Below, in pieces: positions 13,210-24,219 of a DNA stretch of 64,000 nucleotides. The notes under the pieces were generated by a model that was given only the letters and a program-made list of their open reading frames with translations, was not told the origin of the DNA and did no database searches. Source of the stretch: Stratiolaelaps scimitus (lineage: Eukaryota > Arthropoda > Arachnida > Mesostigmata > Laelapidae); contig JABWDB010000002.1 of the NCBI GenBank assembly GCA_019614645.1, forward strand, positions 23,301,501 through 23,365,500, given 5' to 3'. Position numbers and translations under genes: made by a program. Position 1 is the first letter of the stretch, and each line of letters starts with the position of its first letter.

Positions 13210-14130
13210 TGTCTAACTGTCTATAGCTGTCACGACCACCGCTACTCTGTGACTCTGGTGGTCGGCTGCTCGCGCTCATACGCGCAACGTCCTCGTTCCC
13301 CGTAGTCCCCTTCTCTTTGTCTCTCTCGCTCGTGGTGGGTGGTAGCGATGACGGTGGTGGTGTCATCACTGTAGTGGTTAAGGGCAGTTTCGTAAAACCG
13401 CTGGCAGCGGCAGCGGCGGCTCCTGCTCCAGAGATCTCTGCCCTTCACTCCGCTGGGTCGAGCAGCAACGGCAGCGGCTTCAATGGACTATGCAGCATTG
13501 TCCATCCACGCTTCGGTCGCTCGTTCGGTCGTTCGACCACCGCCGTCTCCGCCAGCTTATCTCGTCGCCGCTAAGCCAATTCATTGTTAACAGCGGCCAC
13601 ACACACACATACACAGTCACGCGCACACGTACACTGCCAGCAGAGTTAATAAGCCTCTTAAAGATTATTATGTCTTTAGGAAAAATATATGAAGATAAGA
13701 AGGCAGAACGGTGAGGCTGGCGGCGGCGTCGGTGGCGGCGGCGGCGGCAGCGGTCGCCGCTCCACGTCTTCTTCAGTCGATGGAAGAAACGTCGGCGACG
13801 TGACGCTATTTTTTCTCTATCTCTATGGGCGTCATGCAATGTGTGAGGGAGACGTTCATCTTTGCGTGCTCTGAGGTTATATCTACAACGGTGGGATATA
13901 CAGGGATGTAGCGAGCATCAGACAGCGGGCCATCTTGGGATTTGGGGGCGGGGACGATTGTGTAGTGGATAGGAGCTGCGTTATCGTCGGTCATAACTTT
14001 ATCTTAACATCTCGAACCGTCCGCTATTGCACTGGGTCAGCAGTCACCGGCACCGTCCGCAGCAGCAACAGCTACAACCACCGCCGCGAGAGTCTGAGGT
14101 CATTTTCAAGGTCAGCTATTGTAAACTCGA
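13210..14130. other. GC-rich, triplet-rich block
   Basis: The block carries GGC/GCC-type runs (13400-13420, 13725-13760) and CT- and CA-rich tracts. Frames are open on both strands because stops are rare in such composition. The best plus-strand frame (about 13340-13573) would follow a TAG acceptor after a pyrimidine tract and is rich in Ala, Gly and Ser. No start, donor or family match was found. It may be a UTR, promoter or low-complexity exon. Confidence 0.3.
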
Positions 14131-14259
14131 CGGAATTGACCCAGTGGAACGTTGTAATGTCCGTTGGTATATACAGGTCACGGGATGTGAAAAACGCAAT
14201 CGATGTAAGAGAAATGACAACCGAGCAACGACATGTGACGATGGACAGTGGTTTATAAA

Positions 14260-14275
14260 ATGTCCTTAAGGACAT
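14260..14275. repeat. Perfect 16-base palindrome
   Basis: The sequence ATGTCCTTAAGGACAT reads the same on both strands. It has no loop and could be a dimer-protein binding site or chance. Confidence 0.9.
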
Positions 14276-14279
14276 AAAT

Positions 14280-15740
14280 TTGTGTTTAGTTCTGACGTTA
14301 ACCAGCGAAATACGATTCGAATGGCTTAGATGCTCACCCTATATTGTGATTTATTATCGTGTTTTGTTTACGCATAAGCGTCAATGCGCAGCTACTGCAT
14401 CGCGAATACAACATATCGATAACCAAAAATATAAATAAATGAGAGGTCGTATTTTCAGATTTGTGTAAATGAGACTATATTAACACATGTTTATTATAGT
14501 GTTTATTTGTAGCTAGTGTCGATTCTACGAATTTACGTTGTTCCGAATTGATTCGGTTTAAGTGGGTCTTTGAGTGATTCAAAGCCATGACCAAATGCCC
14601 CATACCCGAACATTTGTTACAATCAAAACGCAAAGCGGGCCAAGCATAATTCTCGAATAAATGGCCCCAGTACCTGGTATCAAATCATCTAGTCAGATAG
14701 TACATCTATGTTTCTGCCCTCAGATCGGATATGATATATGAACAGCCGACGCCAACGGTGAACTTCGCAGATGTTAGGAACTTCCACACCCCCTTGAAAA
14801 CGACCGCCATCGACAGCTAAAGGCACGTTCAGTGTTGCACATTGAAAGTTTGCAGAACGGGTGTGTCAGGGTAGAGGCGGTGACTAGTAATACCTGAGTC
14901 CATGCCAATCTGATCCGGTGTTTCCATTTGTGCTTATACATGCATGCAGATGTTCACTTCTCTTGATGGTAATCACATTCTCTGGTAAATCGAGTTGGTG
15001 CAGGAATGCCAGCTTGTACGAAACTGCAAAAAGCAAACCTTGAAACAGACAAGGTTAGTATATGTGTGTATGTGTGTCATCATTTATCTGTTTGCTTCTA
15101 CGTCCGTTAAGCATTAGCGTGTGCTGTTTCAGTTCGAGTTGATTGGCCAAAGTTAGAGATGATGACAAAGCAAATTAGCGAGGTCCTTTAAAGACCTCCT
15201 CCAACAAATGTCGTTGAACCATATGGCATCACAACTTTTGGAGCATAAATGCAAGAAGGGTACTGTCAATCGAATACTATCGAACGTGTATATTGCACAA
15301 GGTACCGGTTGAGGGTGTTCTAGAAGAACTAATCTCTGACTGTTCGCTGTGCTGATTGCTACATGATGGCCACTACTCTGCTTGTTCTCATACGATCGAT
15401 CCATTGTAGATAGGGAAAGGGACCCTATTTAGTTTTCATTGTTATTTATATCTGTAATTAGTGAGGTGGTGTAGTTTCAAATATATCTACAATGAACTCC
15501 AACGGAACGCCACCCCGCCCTCGTTCGATTTCGTAAGCTTATACTCTAGTTCAACGTGTCATCACCTACTAAGCGTATAGTTCTAATTGATGAGATTTAA
15601 TTGAAACGTTTGCATTTACGATAACATATTGAAAGCTACCGGAATCACAATTGTGAGGTAAAAAAAAGTATACATTTAGTGTTATGGTTAATGGGCTGCA
15701 TCAAACTCGCTATGGCGAAGTCTCCTCTTTTTGAAGTCAC
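14280..15740. other. Gene-poor stretch
   Basis: Only an unassigned 83-codon frame on the minus strand (15153-15404, starts at an ATG, begins MDRSYENKQSSGHH) stands out. It has no match that I recognise and no splice context. Otherwise nothing is seen. Confidence 0.45.
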
Positions 15741-15746
15741 TGAAGG

Positions 15747-15789
15747 AAATTAGCAGAATAGCCCCAACCTGGGGTTATTCTGCTAATTT
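15747..15789 (+). repeat. Strong 19-bp hairpin followed by a T run
   Basis: The arms AAATTAGCAGAATAGCCCC (15747-15765) and its complement (15771-15789) pair over 19 positions with one G-T wobble, around a five-base AACCT loop. On the plus strand seven or more T follow. In a bacterium this would be called a terminator; here its role is unknown. Confidence 0.95.
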
Positions 15790-16149
15790 TTTTACTTGAA
15801 TTTCCTATTATAGTCGTAAGAAGGAAGGTTTGTTATAAACATGTTGTATACTCTTACGATATATTTTCCTTCAATTTATCGTTCAGTCTTATCGTGTTCA
15901 GTTTTTGAGACTTAGCGCCTTCGTTGCAGGTTATGTACTGTGCGTTAATGTATTTACGTCATTCAGTCTACTGATCGACCAGCTCAAGATACTGTCACTT
16001 TCTCCCCGTCGATAGGATGGCGGTTGATTTCGCGGCAGGTTACCCTTAATTTTCGATACCTTTTGACAGCTGACCGACAAATCCTGTTGCAGCCGACAAC
16101 AACTAAAGGAAAATGCTATAGATATGGGTATGGAACGCCCTATGGGAAC

Positions 16150-17210
16150 CTCATATCAGAAGGTTACCGAGTGTTTTCTCTCGCTTTCTTTCTCTTTCTG
16201 AGCCTCTCCCCCCCGCCTGCGAGCATTTTATCCGTCTCGCCTTTTGTGGTCGATGTAAGTTGCGCTGCGTTTAGCCTTCGGTGCGCTGTGTCCTGCGTGG
16301 CCTCATGATGATCATGCCCCATCTCCTCTTCGTCCTCCTCGACGTCTTTTGTGTTTTGTTCGCCTCGCTCAACCCTTCTTCCGCAAATAAGCAGCCGTCA
16401 GCTTGAGTTATCCCTTCTCAAAGCACGACGCCCCTGTTAAGCTGGGCTGGCTTCGGGTCAGGAGCGAAGGCCCTAGTTCTTCTCCATGGGCTTGTTCGGT
16501 TCGTCGGCTGTTACGCCCTATAGCTGACGCCAAACCACCACCGCGGCCAGCACCGACACCAGCCGTCGCCGAACACGACAGCCGCATCGGCGTATCGGGG
16601 ATAGGGGTATGATGCCTGCGCGCTGTAAGCTGCAGCATCTCCTCCAAGCTCCGCCTCCGCCGCCTTCACCCCTTGGGCTACGGTCGAGGAGCGGGTCGCC
16701 TCCGGCGTACCGTCACTTTCTCCCATATTCTTGCTGCGGAACTACGAAGCTTGTGCTAGACAGAATGTGATCGTGTGCAAGGAACTCTCGCTCTAATTCG
16801 TGGAAATATCATAGTTACCCGCAACTCACGTCCCACCGTCGACCTACCTCACCCGTTTGGGGGCGGCTCGATCGGCCATCATTCCCTGTACTTCGTTGCA
16901 TTCATCTGCTGTGGCAGGTCCTCCCTGCTACGGCTGAAGTCGCGCTAATGCATTTATCCATCGAAGATGATCGGGCTAATTGGCGGCGGCGGCGGCGTTG
17001 CGTTAGGGAATACGGCCCAACGATCGACGCCAAACGTTGACGGCGGACGGTGTGGGACGAAAAAGGCACAAGATGGCGAATGCACGCTGAGGATTCGCCG
17101 TTGATCGTCTCATTTTGTTCCTACCGGCCGTCACATCGTCACGCTGAACCCACCCTAAAGACCTATGCCCCAAGCCCCGGGCCACCATCACTTTCGAGTG
17201 CCTTGTGACC
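16150..17210. other. GC-rich block
   Basis: The block contains a CT/C-rich tract (16165-16215), a GTAAGTTG donor-like site at 16255, a (GGC)n run at 16982-16997 and open frames on both strands. It looks like other GC-rich blocks in the window and may be a promoter or 5' exon region for a gene on either strand. Confidence 0.3.
16515..16726 (-). CDS. Candidate small ORF or first coding exon in a GC-rich block
   Basis: A 71-codon minus-strand frame starts at an ATG (MGESDGTPEATRSS) and contains a tract rich in Ala, Tyr and Pro (AAAYSAQASYPYPRYADAA), then Trp/Cys-rich sequence to a stop. Third codon positions are G/C-rich and second positions less so, as expected of coding sequence here. A second minus-strand frame in the same DNA (16408-16647) is almost as good, which weakens the case. 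The Tyr/Pro/Ala tract resembles low-complexity N termini of transcription factors, but no domain is present and no clear donor was found. Confidence 0.25.
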
Positions 17211-17653
17211 CTGGAAGTGGTGGAGGGTCATCAGCAAATTGTGCTGCTGCTACATAAAACTGTAGAGACCCTAGAGTGCAAGGATCACCAGGAAATCGAT
17301 GCCAAATCCAAATCAGGCTTTTGGTACAAAGATAGAGCATGCACCGTGCCTATTGTCTTCGGAACTCGGTATCTCTTCCGTTCAAGATTGTTCTGTGTGA
17401 GAGCAGTCGTATCTCAGCTGCTTTATTTGCCTATCCTGTTAATGTTGTCGCGTGTAGTAAATGGCCTGTTTGGCTGACATGCAGTGAAATCTCCTACTAG
17501 AAATACCTCCAAAGGAGCTTATTGCGTATGATACAGAGGGGGCCGTGTTCTTTTTCTTAGTGGGTAGAGAATTTCATGTTCACGATGATCACCCCCAACG
17601 GAATGGTGGTTTTAATATTTTGAAGATTTTGGCCCAGTAAATATAGCGTTTCT

Positions 17654-17657
<4 letters not shown>

Positions 17658-17741
<84 letters not shown>

Positions 17742-17742
17742 A
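17658..17742. repeat. (TA)n microsatellite, about 85 bp
   Basis: Pure TA to about 17726, then TACATA variants. This is the longest TA array in the window. It gives rise to a spurious Tyr/Ile-repeat open frame on the minus strand. Confidence 0.97.
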
Positions 17743-18315
17743 ATATAGACAAATATTCACTCAATTAACTGCATGCGCCTGACAAATTGAGGAGTCATTA
17801 GACATTCGGTGGTTCCAAGTGTTTTGGCATTACCAGAAAACGAATATCGCTGCTAAAGGGATACTTTCAATGCTAAATGATACCTCAAGGTTTGTTTCCC
17901 TTCGTACCATCATGAAGCGTACGGCAAATAGCGTTTTGGCCATTGAATGCCAGAAAGGCGTTTCCTCAAATGGTAGTCTTGCCTACGAAAGTAAACGTCA
18001 AATTAATGGCTTGCGATTAAGAAAACTATTATACTAACACTTCGTAGAGTGGCATCCGCGTTCATGTGCTTGGTATACGTCTAGCACATAATATGGATTG
18101 CGGGCTGATGTTGTATAACGCCGTTGAGTCGTATTAAAAAAAATAAGAAATCATACCACGCCTGAAAACAGAATATATTTAAGTTATGGTGTTAATATAA
18201 AATATTAGTGTTGCGGTGTTGTTGTTGTTGTCGAGGTTTCATGATTCGCATGTTTGTGCTTATAAAGAACTCAAAAATCTTCGTCATCCATCCAGATTAA
18301 TTGTCCGTTCGGTCC
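17743..18315. other. Stretch upstream of the reverse transcriptase fossil
   Basis: A 72-codon plus-strand frame (17819-18037) has no recognisable content. I could not find endonuclease-domain motifs of the retrotransposon here, so its 5' part is either lost or too decayed to see. Confidence 0.4.
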
Positions 18316-19260
18316 AGCCTTGTCTCTTCTGTTACACCAGTGGATAAGGAAAACTCTAAATGTGGGGATGTTGATTATTATAGATTGCTGGTCTAAGAGT
18401 CCATTACTTTTATAATCTGTGAAAAGGTCGTGGTTGACCACCTTGTACAGTATCGCTCGAGGAAAGTGCTATCAGATAATCACCAGCTTATGATGGCTTC
18501 ACGAAGGGCGGTCCCACATTCACGCAGCTCGTAATGACATATATGACTCAGGACTATTCGCCCCATTTCGAAATAAAGTTTGGACTGACAGCAGGACTGT
18601 ACCATGGATAGTATGTACTTATCGGAGGACCGGCAATTTAGTGTAAAAGTAAATACCAAGTTTAGTTCACTTAGGAAACGCCCTTGATCTTTGGTGGACA
18701 GTGTACTGGTCTGCATATTTATTCATGGCACCAACGATATGGTTCCCACCAACATAGTGCATAAAATGCATGCGGACGACCTGAAATTATACGGTCTCAG
18801 CAATAGTCGCAATGGAAAGGAGTCACTGCTATCCTCCATAGATGCCGTATGAAGATGACATGACGAAACAAAATGTTATCTCAGCACCTAAATGTGCCGT
18901 TAAATCATTACGATTATGCGTAGAGATTAGATGGAGACCCCATCATCTCTGCGCAGACAATCCATAATTCATCCGTTGTTGTAGGTCCTTTTTCAAATTT
19001 TGACCATTACGGAACTTATCAAACTCAATTTGTAACACAATTTTTTGTATATTCTGTTGTTTCGGAAGGCTGATTTGTATGGTACACTTTTCAATAGATT
19101 AGCGGTGCCGAATTCGAAGAATTCCCGACTCAGGACTAGTGCAAGATGTGGTATCTCTAGAAAACCGGTTGTGCGTAATTGCAATTAGTGACCTGCTTAG
19201 TGCAGCTGATCTCACAAGGTTTCAGAGATTAGAGAAAACTCTATATTATGGATCCTTTTC
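18316..19260 (+). pseudogene. Fossil reverse transcriptase of a non-LTR retrotransposon
   Basis: No single frame is open, but successive frames line up in order with a LINE reverse transcriptase. VTPVDK (18331) and DVDYYRLLV fit the TPV..K...NYRP block. ICEKVVVDHL and VLSDN are followed, after a frame change, by DGFTKGGPTFTQL (the QHGF.KGRS block). Next come YLSEDRQFSVKVN, then TNDMVP and HADDLKLY (18769-18792), the catalytic Asp-Asp motif. RLDGDPI and finally SDLLSAADLTRF (19187 on) match the WN.LP...F end region. About 50-60 residues before YLSEDRQ and about 100 in the thumb region seem deleted. The pattern is closest to CR1/Jockey-like elements, which is tentative. No endonuclease domain, poly(A) tail or target duplication was seen. 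Confidence 0.88.
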
Positions 19261-19732
19261 GAGTCTTTCGAAATAATCATCTACGCGACGACAGAACGCA
19301 CGTGTGCCCTTGCCGATACATACCCTACACGGTGGTGCAGCATTGCTCTGGGTGAAATCATTGGCAAATCCGCTTTGAATTGAAGCAGTCGAAAGCGACG
19401 ACAAAGCAAAAAAATAATACTTTTCTTGTTTCTCTCTCTCTCTTTCTTCGTACGGCTGCGGCGACCGCTTGTGCTTTTTTCATCTGATTTTTTTCCTCTG
19501 CCGGCCGTTTTTCGCGATCTGCTTCAGCCAGCCTCTCTCAGTCATCGTATTTTCTCCGTATTTTCTCTATCCGCCATTCTATGTTCGCTCGTTTGTGCTC
19601 TCAGCGGATTCCAAACAGTATTAAAGTGTCATTAGCGAAAGAAGTAAGGGGGACGGACGATAAGTTCGATCTCTACGGAGCTTCGCGTCTTGCTGCGGCT
19701 GCTGCTGCTGCTTTCGACAGCTTCGATTATAA

Positions 19733-19864
19733 ATGATTCAGAGAGAGGGAAAAGCGGTTGTTCGTTCGGATCTCGCTGGCGGCGGCGGTAGCGACGGCAC
19801 CGCGGACGCGTCCACGGACCCCACTGCTGCCACCTCTAGCTTGCAGCAGCAGCAGCAGCGATGA
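19733..19864 (+). CDS. Possible 43-residue small ORF with Gly and Gln tracts
   Basis: An ATG directly after an in-frame TAA opens MIQREGKAVVRSDLAGGGG, then Ser/Thr/Asp-rich sequence and five Gln, ending at TGA. Third codon positions are G/C-rich and second positions lower, which looks coding. Two other frames are open in the same GC-rich block, including one starting at the ATG at 19861. It could be an upstream ORF in a 5' UTR, a short exon, or a by-product of GGC and CAG repeats. Confidence 0.22.
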   Translation: MIQREGKAVVRSDLAGGGGSDGTADASTDPTAATSSLQQQQQR

Positions 19865-20198
19865 CGGCAACCGGGTGGCCGACATTCGTTCCTTGGCCTT
19901 CGCAGTTCCGTCCGTCGGGCCTCCGGACAGAGGGAGAGCTACGGCGGCGGCGGTGGCAGCCGCAGCGTCAGCGGCGAAGACATTTTAGAAATGGCGCTGC
20001 TCTATCTCTTTTTTTTTTGCTGGCTAGGTCGCTCGCTTGTCGTCTCTTGTTCTCTGTCCAGCTCTTTACGAAAACTTTCTCCTCTTTGTTTCTCCTTTTT
20101 CTTTCGTTCTTTCCTTGATGCGCCGGCTGCTGCAGCTGTAACTGCTTTTGCTCTTACGAGTGCTGCCATTTCTAGTACCCGTTGCCCACTCCACCTCA

Positions 20199-20223
20199 TC
20201 TCTCTCTCTCTCTCTCTCTCTCA
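20199..20223. repeat. (CT)n microsatellite, 25 bp
   Basis: Uninterrupted CT repeat. Confidence 0.95.
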
Positions 20224-20479
20224 CTTGAGTCTTCTAGAGGCTGCTGTCTGGCGCACTGATATTGTTTAAGCTGGGGGTAAACTGGGACAATATTCAGGGA
20301 TTCCAATTTGGAGTGCCGCCGTCGCTCCCGCGACTGGTGTCGCGTGGCGGTGATGGAGATTTCTGGGGAGAGAGAGGAAGCGGCGTTAGTAGGACGGAAC
20401 GGAAGCTCAGAGAGCTACTACTCCCAGAGGCGGGTAGGAGGACATACGCCAGACGGAACGACCGACGTATGTATTTTGC

Positions 20480-21640
20480 TAGAAATACGTCGTTCGTTGT
20501 ATTCGACTGCATTGATTATGACTATTAGACAGTGCATGGATGTGTAGACAATTTGCGAACAGGGATTGCTTAGCGGGCGTAATAGCTTGGCTTAGATTGT
20601 CGATCAATTTATCATCGGGAAAGGGAGACGTTTGTTAATGGAACGATTTAGCCACAGTTTAGTTGTTTTCCCATTTTTGAACGACCCGGTCCGATTAACG
20701 GATGGATTGATAGAACGATCGAGGGATGAATGAATGGATGGAGGGAGCAGACAATGGGAGCGTAGGCATGTAGGCGCGTCTACATACATATGCTCTCTAT
20801 GTAGGCGACGGGAACAGATGTGAGACCCATTTTTCATCAATGTCTACAGCTGTTGGCACTTGCGCTGCTGCTGGTGGCGGGCGCGTGTCAGAGAACGAGG
20901 GAGAGAGAGAACCATGTACAAAGGGTTAGTTTGTCAAACAATCGAAAGTCTTTAACCATGTTAATTAGTTGGCGGACAAGGCAGCCTCTATGATTTGTGT
21001 CGGGCACTTGGGGAAAAGCCTAATAGATAGGGCCTTCATGTCCTTGTCAACGATACCACCGTTACCAGGGTCATCGAACTTTACCATAAGCATCCAGTGC
21101 CAATAAGTGTTCACATATACACCTGTATATATTGCATTGCGTTATAAATAACCCAATGTAATCTATCCAGGTGTAGATGTGACCACTTCTCGGCAGTGGA
21201 TGCTCACGCTCTGTACAGCTGTAAATGATTTTAAACATTGTATTACTAAGTAGCCTTAGCTAGTGACGGTGATTAGAAAATTCGCGTGACAAGGAATACT
21301 CACATCACGAGATGAGAGTATCCCAACGCTGACCAGGTCGCAAAATTTAACACAGAATTTACATTATATATCGAAACGATATGACATATAAATATTGTAT
21401 AACAAATAGTTCACGGTGCGCAAGGTATCATCTCTGCTCTACTTACAATATTGTCGATTATAATAATTCCATTTACTCATAGTGATCATCGAGTCATTTT
21501 CCTCTATAACGAACACTTGCATAATACAAAGTCACATGAATATATTGTCACCTTCGACAGGTATATATGCATCATATTGTGTAAAAAATATACGATTTAA
21601 TATATTATGACAAATAAACGGAATCACTGTTCCTCTGGAC
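20480..21640. other. Non-coding stretch
   Basis: I see no gene or mobile element. A good donor-like GTAAGT on the minus strand near 21444 has no open exon before it. Confidence 0.5.
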
Positions 21641-21745
21641 CCCTGTTCATCCGCTGGTTGGTCTTTTCTTACTTCGTCTCTCTCTCTATCTCTTTCTCGC
21701 CTTATTTTTTTCTCCTGATTTTGCTGTTTCTGCTGCTATTGGCAG

Positions 21746-21875
21746 GCGCCATCTTCGGCCGGAAGCCAGAAGCCAGTGGTGTGGGCTGACCCGCTGGTCG
21801 ATGTCGGAGGGGCAGCTGCTCAAGGGCCACGCGCTCGCGATCTGGAAAATGTTTCAACTCGACAACTGTGTCGAC
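21746..21875 (+). CDS. Candidate exon after a long pyrimidine tract, product unknown
   Basis: A 70-base pyrimidine-rich tract leads to GGCAG at 21741-21745, a textbook acceptor. The following frame (phase 1) gives HLRPEARSQWCGLTRW, then from the ATG at 21801 MSEGQLLKGHALAIWKMFQL and DNCVD. Between 21801 and 21875 the codons are strongly G/C at third positions (about 80 percent) and poor in G/C at second positions (about 30 percent), the clearest coding signature outside phosphoglycerate dehydrogenase. The proposed end GAC|GTGACC is only a fair donor. Another plus frame reads APSSAGSQKPVVWADPLVDV from the same acceptor. I do not recognise the protein. An AATAAA at 21893-21898 follows. Confidence 0.38.
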
Positions 21876-22255
21876 GTGACCCGTCATGCTTCAATAAATA
21901 TCGCTCTCTCTCTCTTTCTCTTTTGCTGCTACTGCTGACGCTCGGGCTTCGTCTCTGTTATTCACTCGGCTTTCCATTGCGGGCCATGGCCCACTCAATT
22001 CCCACAATTCATCATCGTACCCGAACGAACGCAAGTGACGAAAAGGGCCGGCGACGACAGGCGATAGAAAAGTCAAACAAGAAAATTCACACGAGCAAAA
22101 ATTAGAAGGAGAAGTGAACATTTAAAGGAAAATAGGATGATAGACCGATGGAGATGGTAGAGACATCAGAGAGCAAACGGTGCTTGCATTCATCAGCTGA
22201 CAGGAGCTGCTAGAAATTGGATGGTAATCACGACTAACTGACATGGCAGTTAGAA

Positions 22256-22305
22256 ATATATATATATATATATATGAAGTTGTGATTTTCTGTATATATA
22301 TATAT
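22256..22305. repeat. Two short (TA)n arrays
   Basis: TA arrays at 22256-22275 and about 22292-22305, separated by 16 bases of unique sequence. Confidence 0.9.
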
Positions 22306-22905
22306 GCGATACCATTTGTGTATTTCTTAGCATGTTGCCTGCTTTATATTTTTTACGTTATAACGGTTTTGTGCAACAGAATCGTTTCGAGATATATTTA
22401 GGAGCAGTCATGTAGCTCTCCAATAATGTCTTGTTCCGTTTAATCAACAAAGACTGTAGCATGATTTTCAGGCATAATATTTATATTCCTGTAATTCGAG
22501 AGACTTCGGCGAGACTAGATCGGCGTGGTAATTAATCGAAATATAGAAGTCATAACAACACACATTCGCATTTTGTGAGATAGATATACTGAGCTTGTGT
22601 AGCCCACGATTTGGACTAATTTGTACTTTGTGTGCTCGCGCACTGTGACTAAGTTCACACATAATATTATATATATACATATGTATATGTACACATGTGT
22701 ATATATATATACTTGAGTAGTCATGGATCAATGTCCTCGCATATGTCTGCGTGAAAGAACAATCCCTCATTTTAGATATCCCGAAGCCTGTCCTTCTTTG
22801 ACTGACTGCATTAAATTAGCTGACCGCTTGAATGACTGACACCAGCTATCCCAGCTATACAGAGCAATTCATGTTTTGTACTATCTATTACTCTAATAAT
22901 AATAT

Positions 22906-22906
<1 letters not shown>

Positions 22907-22938
<32 letters not shown>
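22907..22938. repeat. (ATT)n microsatellite
   Basis: About ten ATT units. Confidence 0.95.
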
Positions 22939-23049
22939 GTACTATGATAATTACAGCGATTACCACTTCGATGTAGAATCTATCTCGTAATGATGATTTA
23001 CCAACGCCAGCTCGCCATCTTCGTGATCATACTATCGCACTATCATCGT

Positions 23050-23860
23050 CCATCTACGATTCGTTCACCCGAACTCCCGTGACAGCGGAACTCGCGGAGT
23101 CAGTTAGCAAATTAACGCGACGAAGGAATAACGATAGGGGAGAGGCCATGACGAGGCTACCGATGACGAGAATTCGAGATAGCATACGTATCATAAATAC
23201 GGCTTGGACGAATACAGCTGAGAAAGTGAGCATAATAATAGTAAGTGAGTACATATCGGTGCTCTTCTACGGCCAACGGCCGCTATCCGCGGTCCCCCTG
23301 TCGAACAGAGCTAGCAGAGGAGGACAAGCGGCTGACCGAGAACTGCTTAGTGTTTCTTCCGCAAAACGACTGTGCTGCACACTGCTACCGCCACCGTTGT
23401 GGATGCGGTAGCCTTCGCCGTCTGTTCGGTTCTCAGCAAAGACAAGAGATAGACACAGGGAGGGAGAAAGAGAGAGAAAGGAGAAGGGGACTGAGTAAAG
23501 CAAAGGGAAGAGCAAAAAATTCATTTGATCCGAGATTTCTGACACCTGTCAAATGTCTCTCGCTCGGATCAAATCGCGGCCGGGGCAGCGTAATTCAATC
23601 TTCATCTCGCCCTTATGTTATAGTTGCCGCCACGTCGTCGTCGTCGTCACTGTTATTGCTGCTGCTGCTGCTGCTTTGGTCGGCGTTGGTCGTGGCCGAT
23701 CAAAGGGAACGACCCGAAGGAATAACGCAGAAGCAAAGCAGGCCGGTCACACTGTGATGAAGAATATGGAGAGAAAAAGAGAAATCCACCGGACAGCGAC
23801 TGCCTGTCGACGATGAGAAGGCGAGCAGACGAAATTGGAGAGTTGAAAAATTGAAGTCAT
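23050..23860. other. GC-rich block with open frames on both strands
   Basis: The plus strand has a 170-codon frame (23245-23757, no ATG) containing AEEDKRLTENCLVF and later Ser and Leu runs from TCG and CTG repeats, and an 87-codon ATG frame (23553-23816) whose Val/Ala run from GTC/GCT repeats imitates a membrane segment. The minus strand has a frame beginning NRTDGEGYRIHNGGG at about 23478, after a 60-base pyrimidine tract that makes a strong acceptor apart from ending GAG. These cannot all be real. The block may be a 5' exon on one strand. Confidence 0.28.
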
Positions 23861-24152
23861 TTGGAATCCCTGTGAGTGTACACGAAATAATGAGGGGTAG
23901 TGTGAGAGAGAGAAAGAGCGAAACATATATGCTATGTCTACTTAGAAGAGACATTCTACCCGCCTTCATGAAGTCGTGGCTGGTACACGAGTCAGAGATC
24001 GAGAGGCAATATATTCTTCGCACTTTCGCTTACCACAAGAAGAATGTGGATGATTTGTTGGGACAGATTCCTTGAATGTCGTCGCATTGCTGAATACAGA
24101 TAGAAGCAAAAGGGGGCAGGGCGACTGAGATGATCTGTCTGTGCTTCATTGT

Positions 24153-24155
24153 TTC

Positions 24156-24216
<61 letters not shown>
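24153..24216. repeat. (CT)n microsatellite, about 64 bp
   Basis: Long CT array with one interruption near its start; on the minus strand it reads (GA)n. Confidence 0.96.

Positions 24217-24219
<3 letters not shown>

Larger units (their letters stand above)
19420..20470. other. GC-rich block with CT, GCT and GGC repeats
   Basis: It holds (GCT)n at 19690-19711, CAG repeats near 19845-19858, GGC runs at 19935-19955 and (CT)n at 20199-20223. It has the look of promoter, 5' UTR or low-complexity exon sequence; no domain is recognised. Confidence 0.3.
22120..23050. other. Non-coding stretch with AT microsatellites
   Basis: It holds the TA and ATT arrays listed separately and an imperfect TA/TG array around 22667-22711. 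No gene is seen. Confidence 0.5.

Noticed and set aside
17557..17760. Minus-strand ORF with Tyr/Ile repeats
   Set aside because: It is simply the translation of the (TA)n array.
23553..23816. Apparent membrane protein with a Val/Ala segment
   Set aside because: The hydrophobic run comes from GTC and GCT triplet repeats; two other plus frames and the minus strand are also open, so the segment is not evidence of a real protein.
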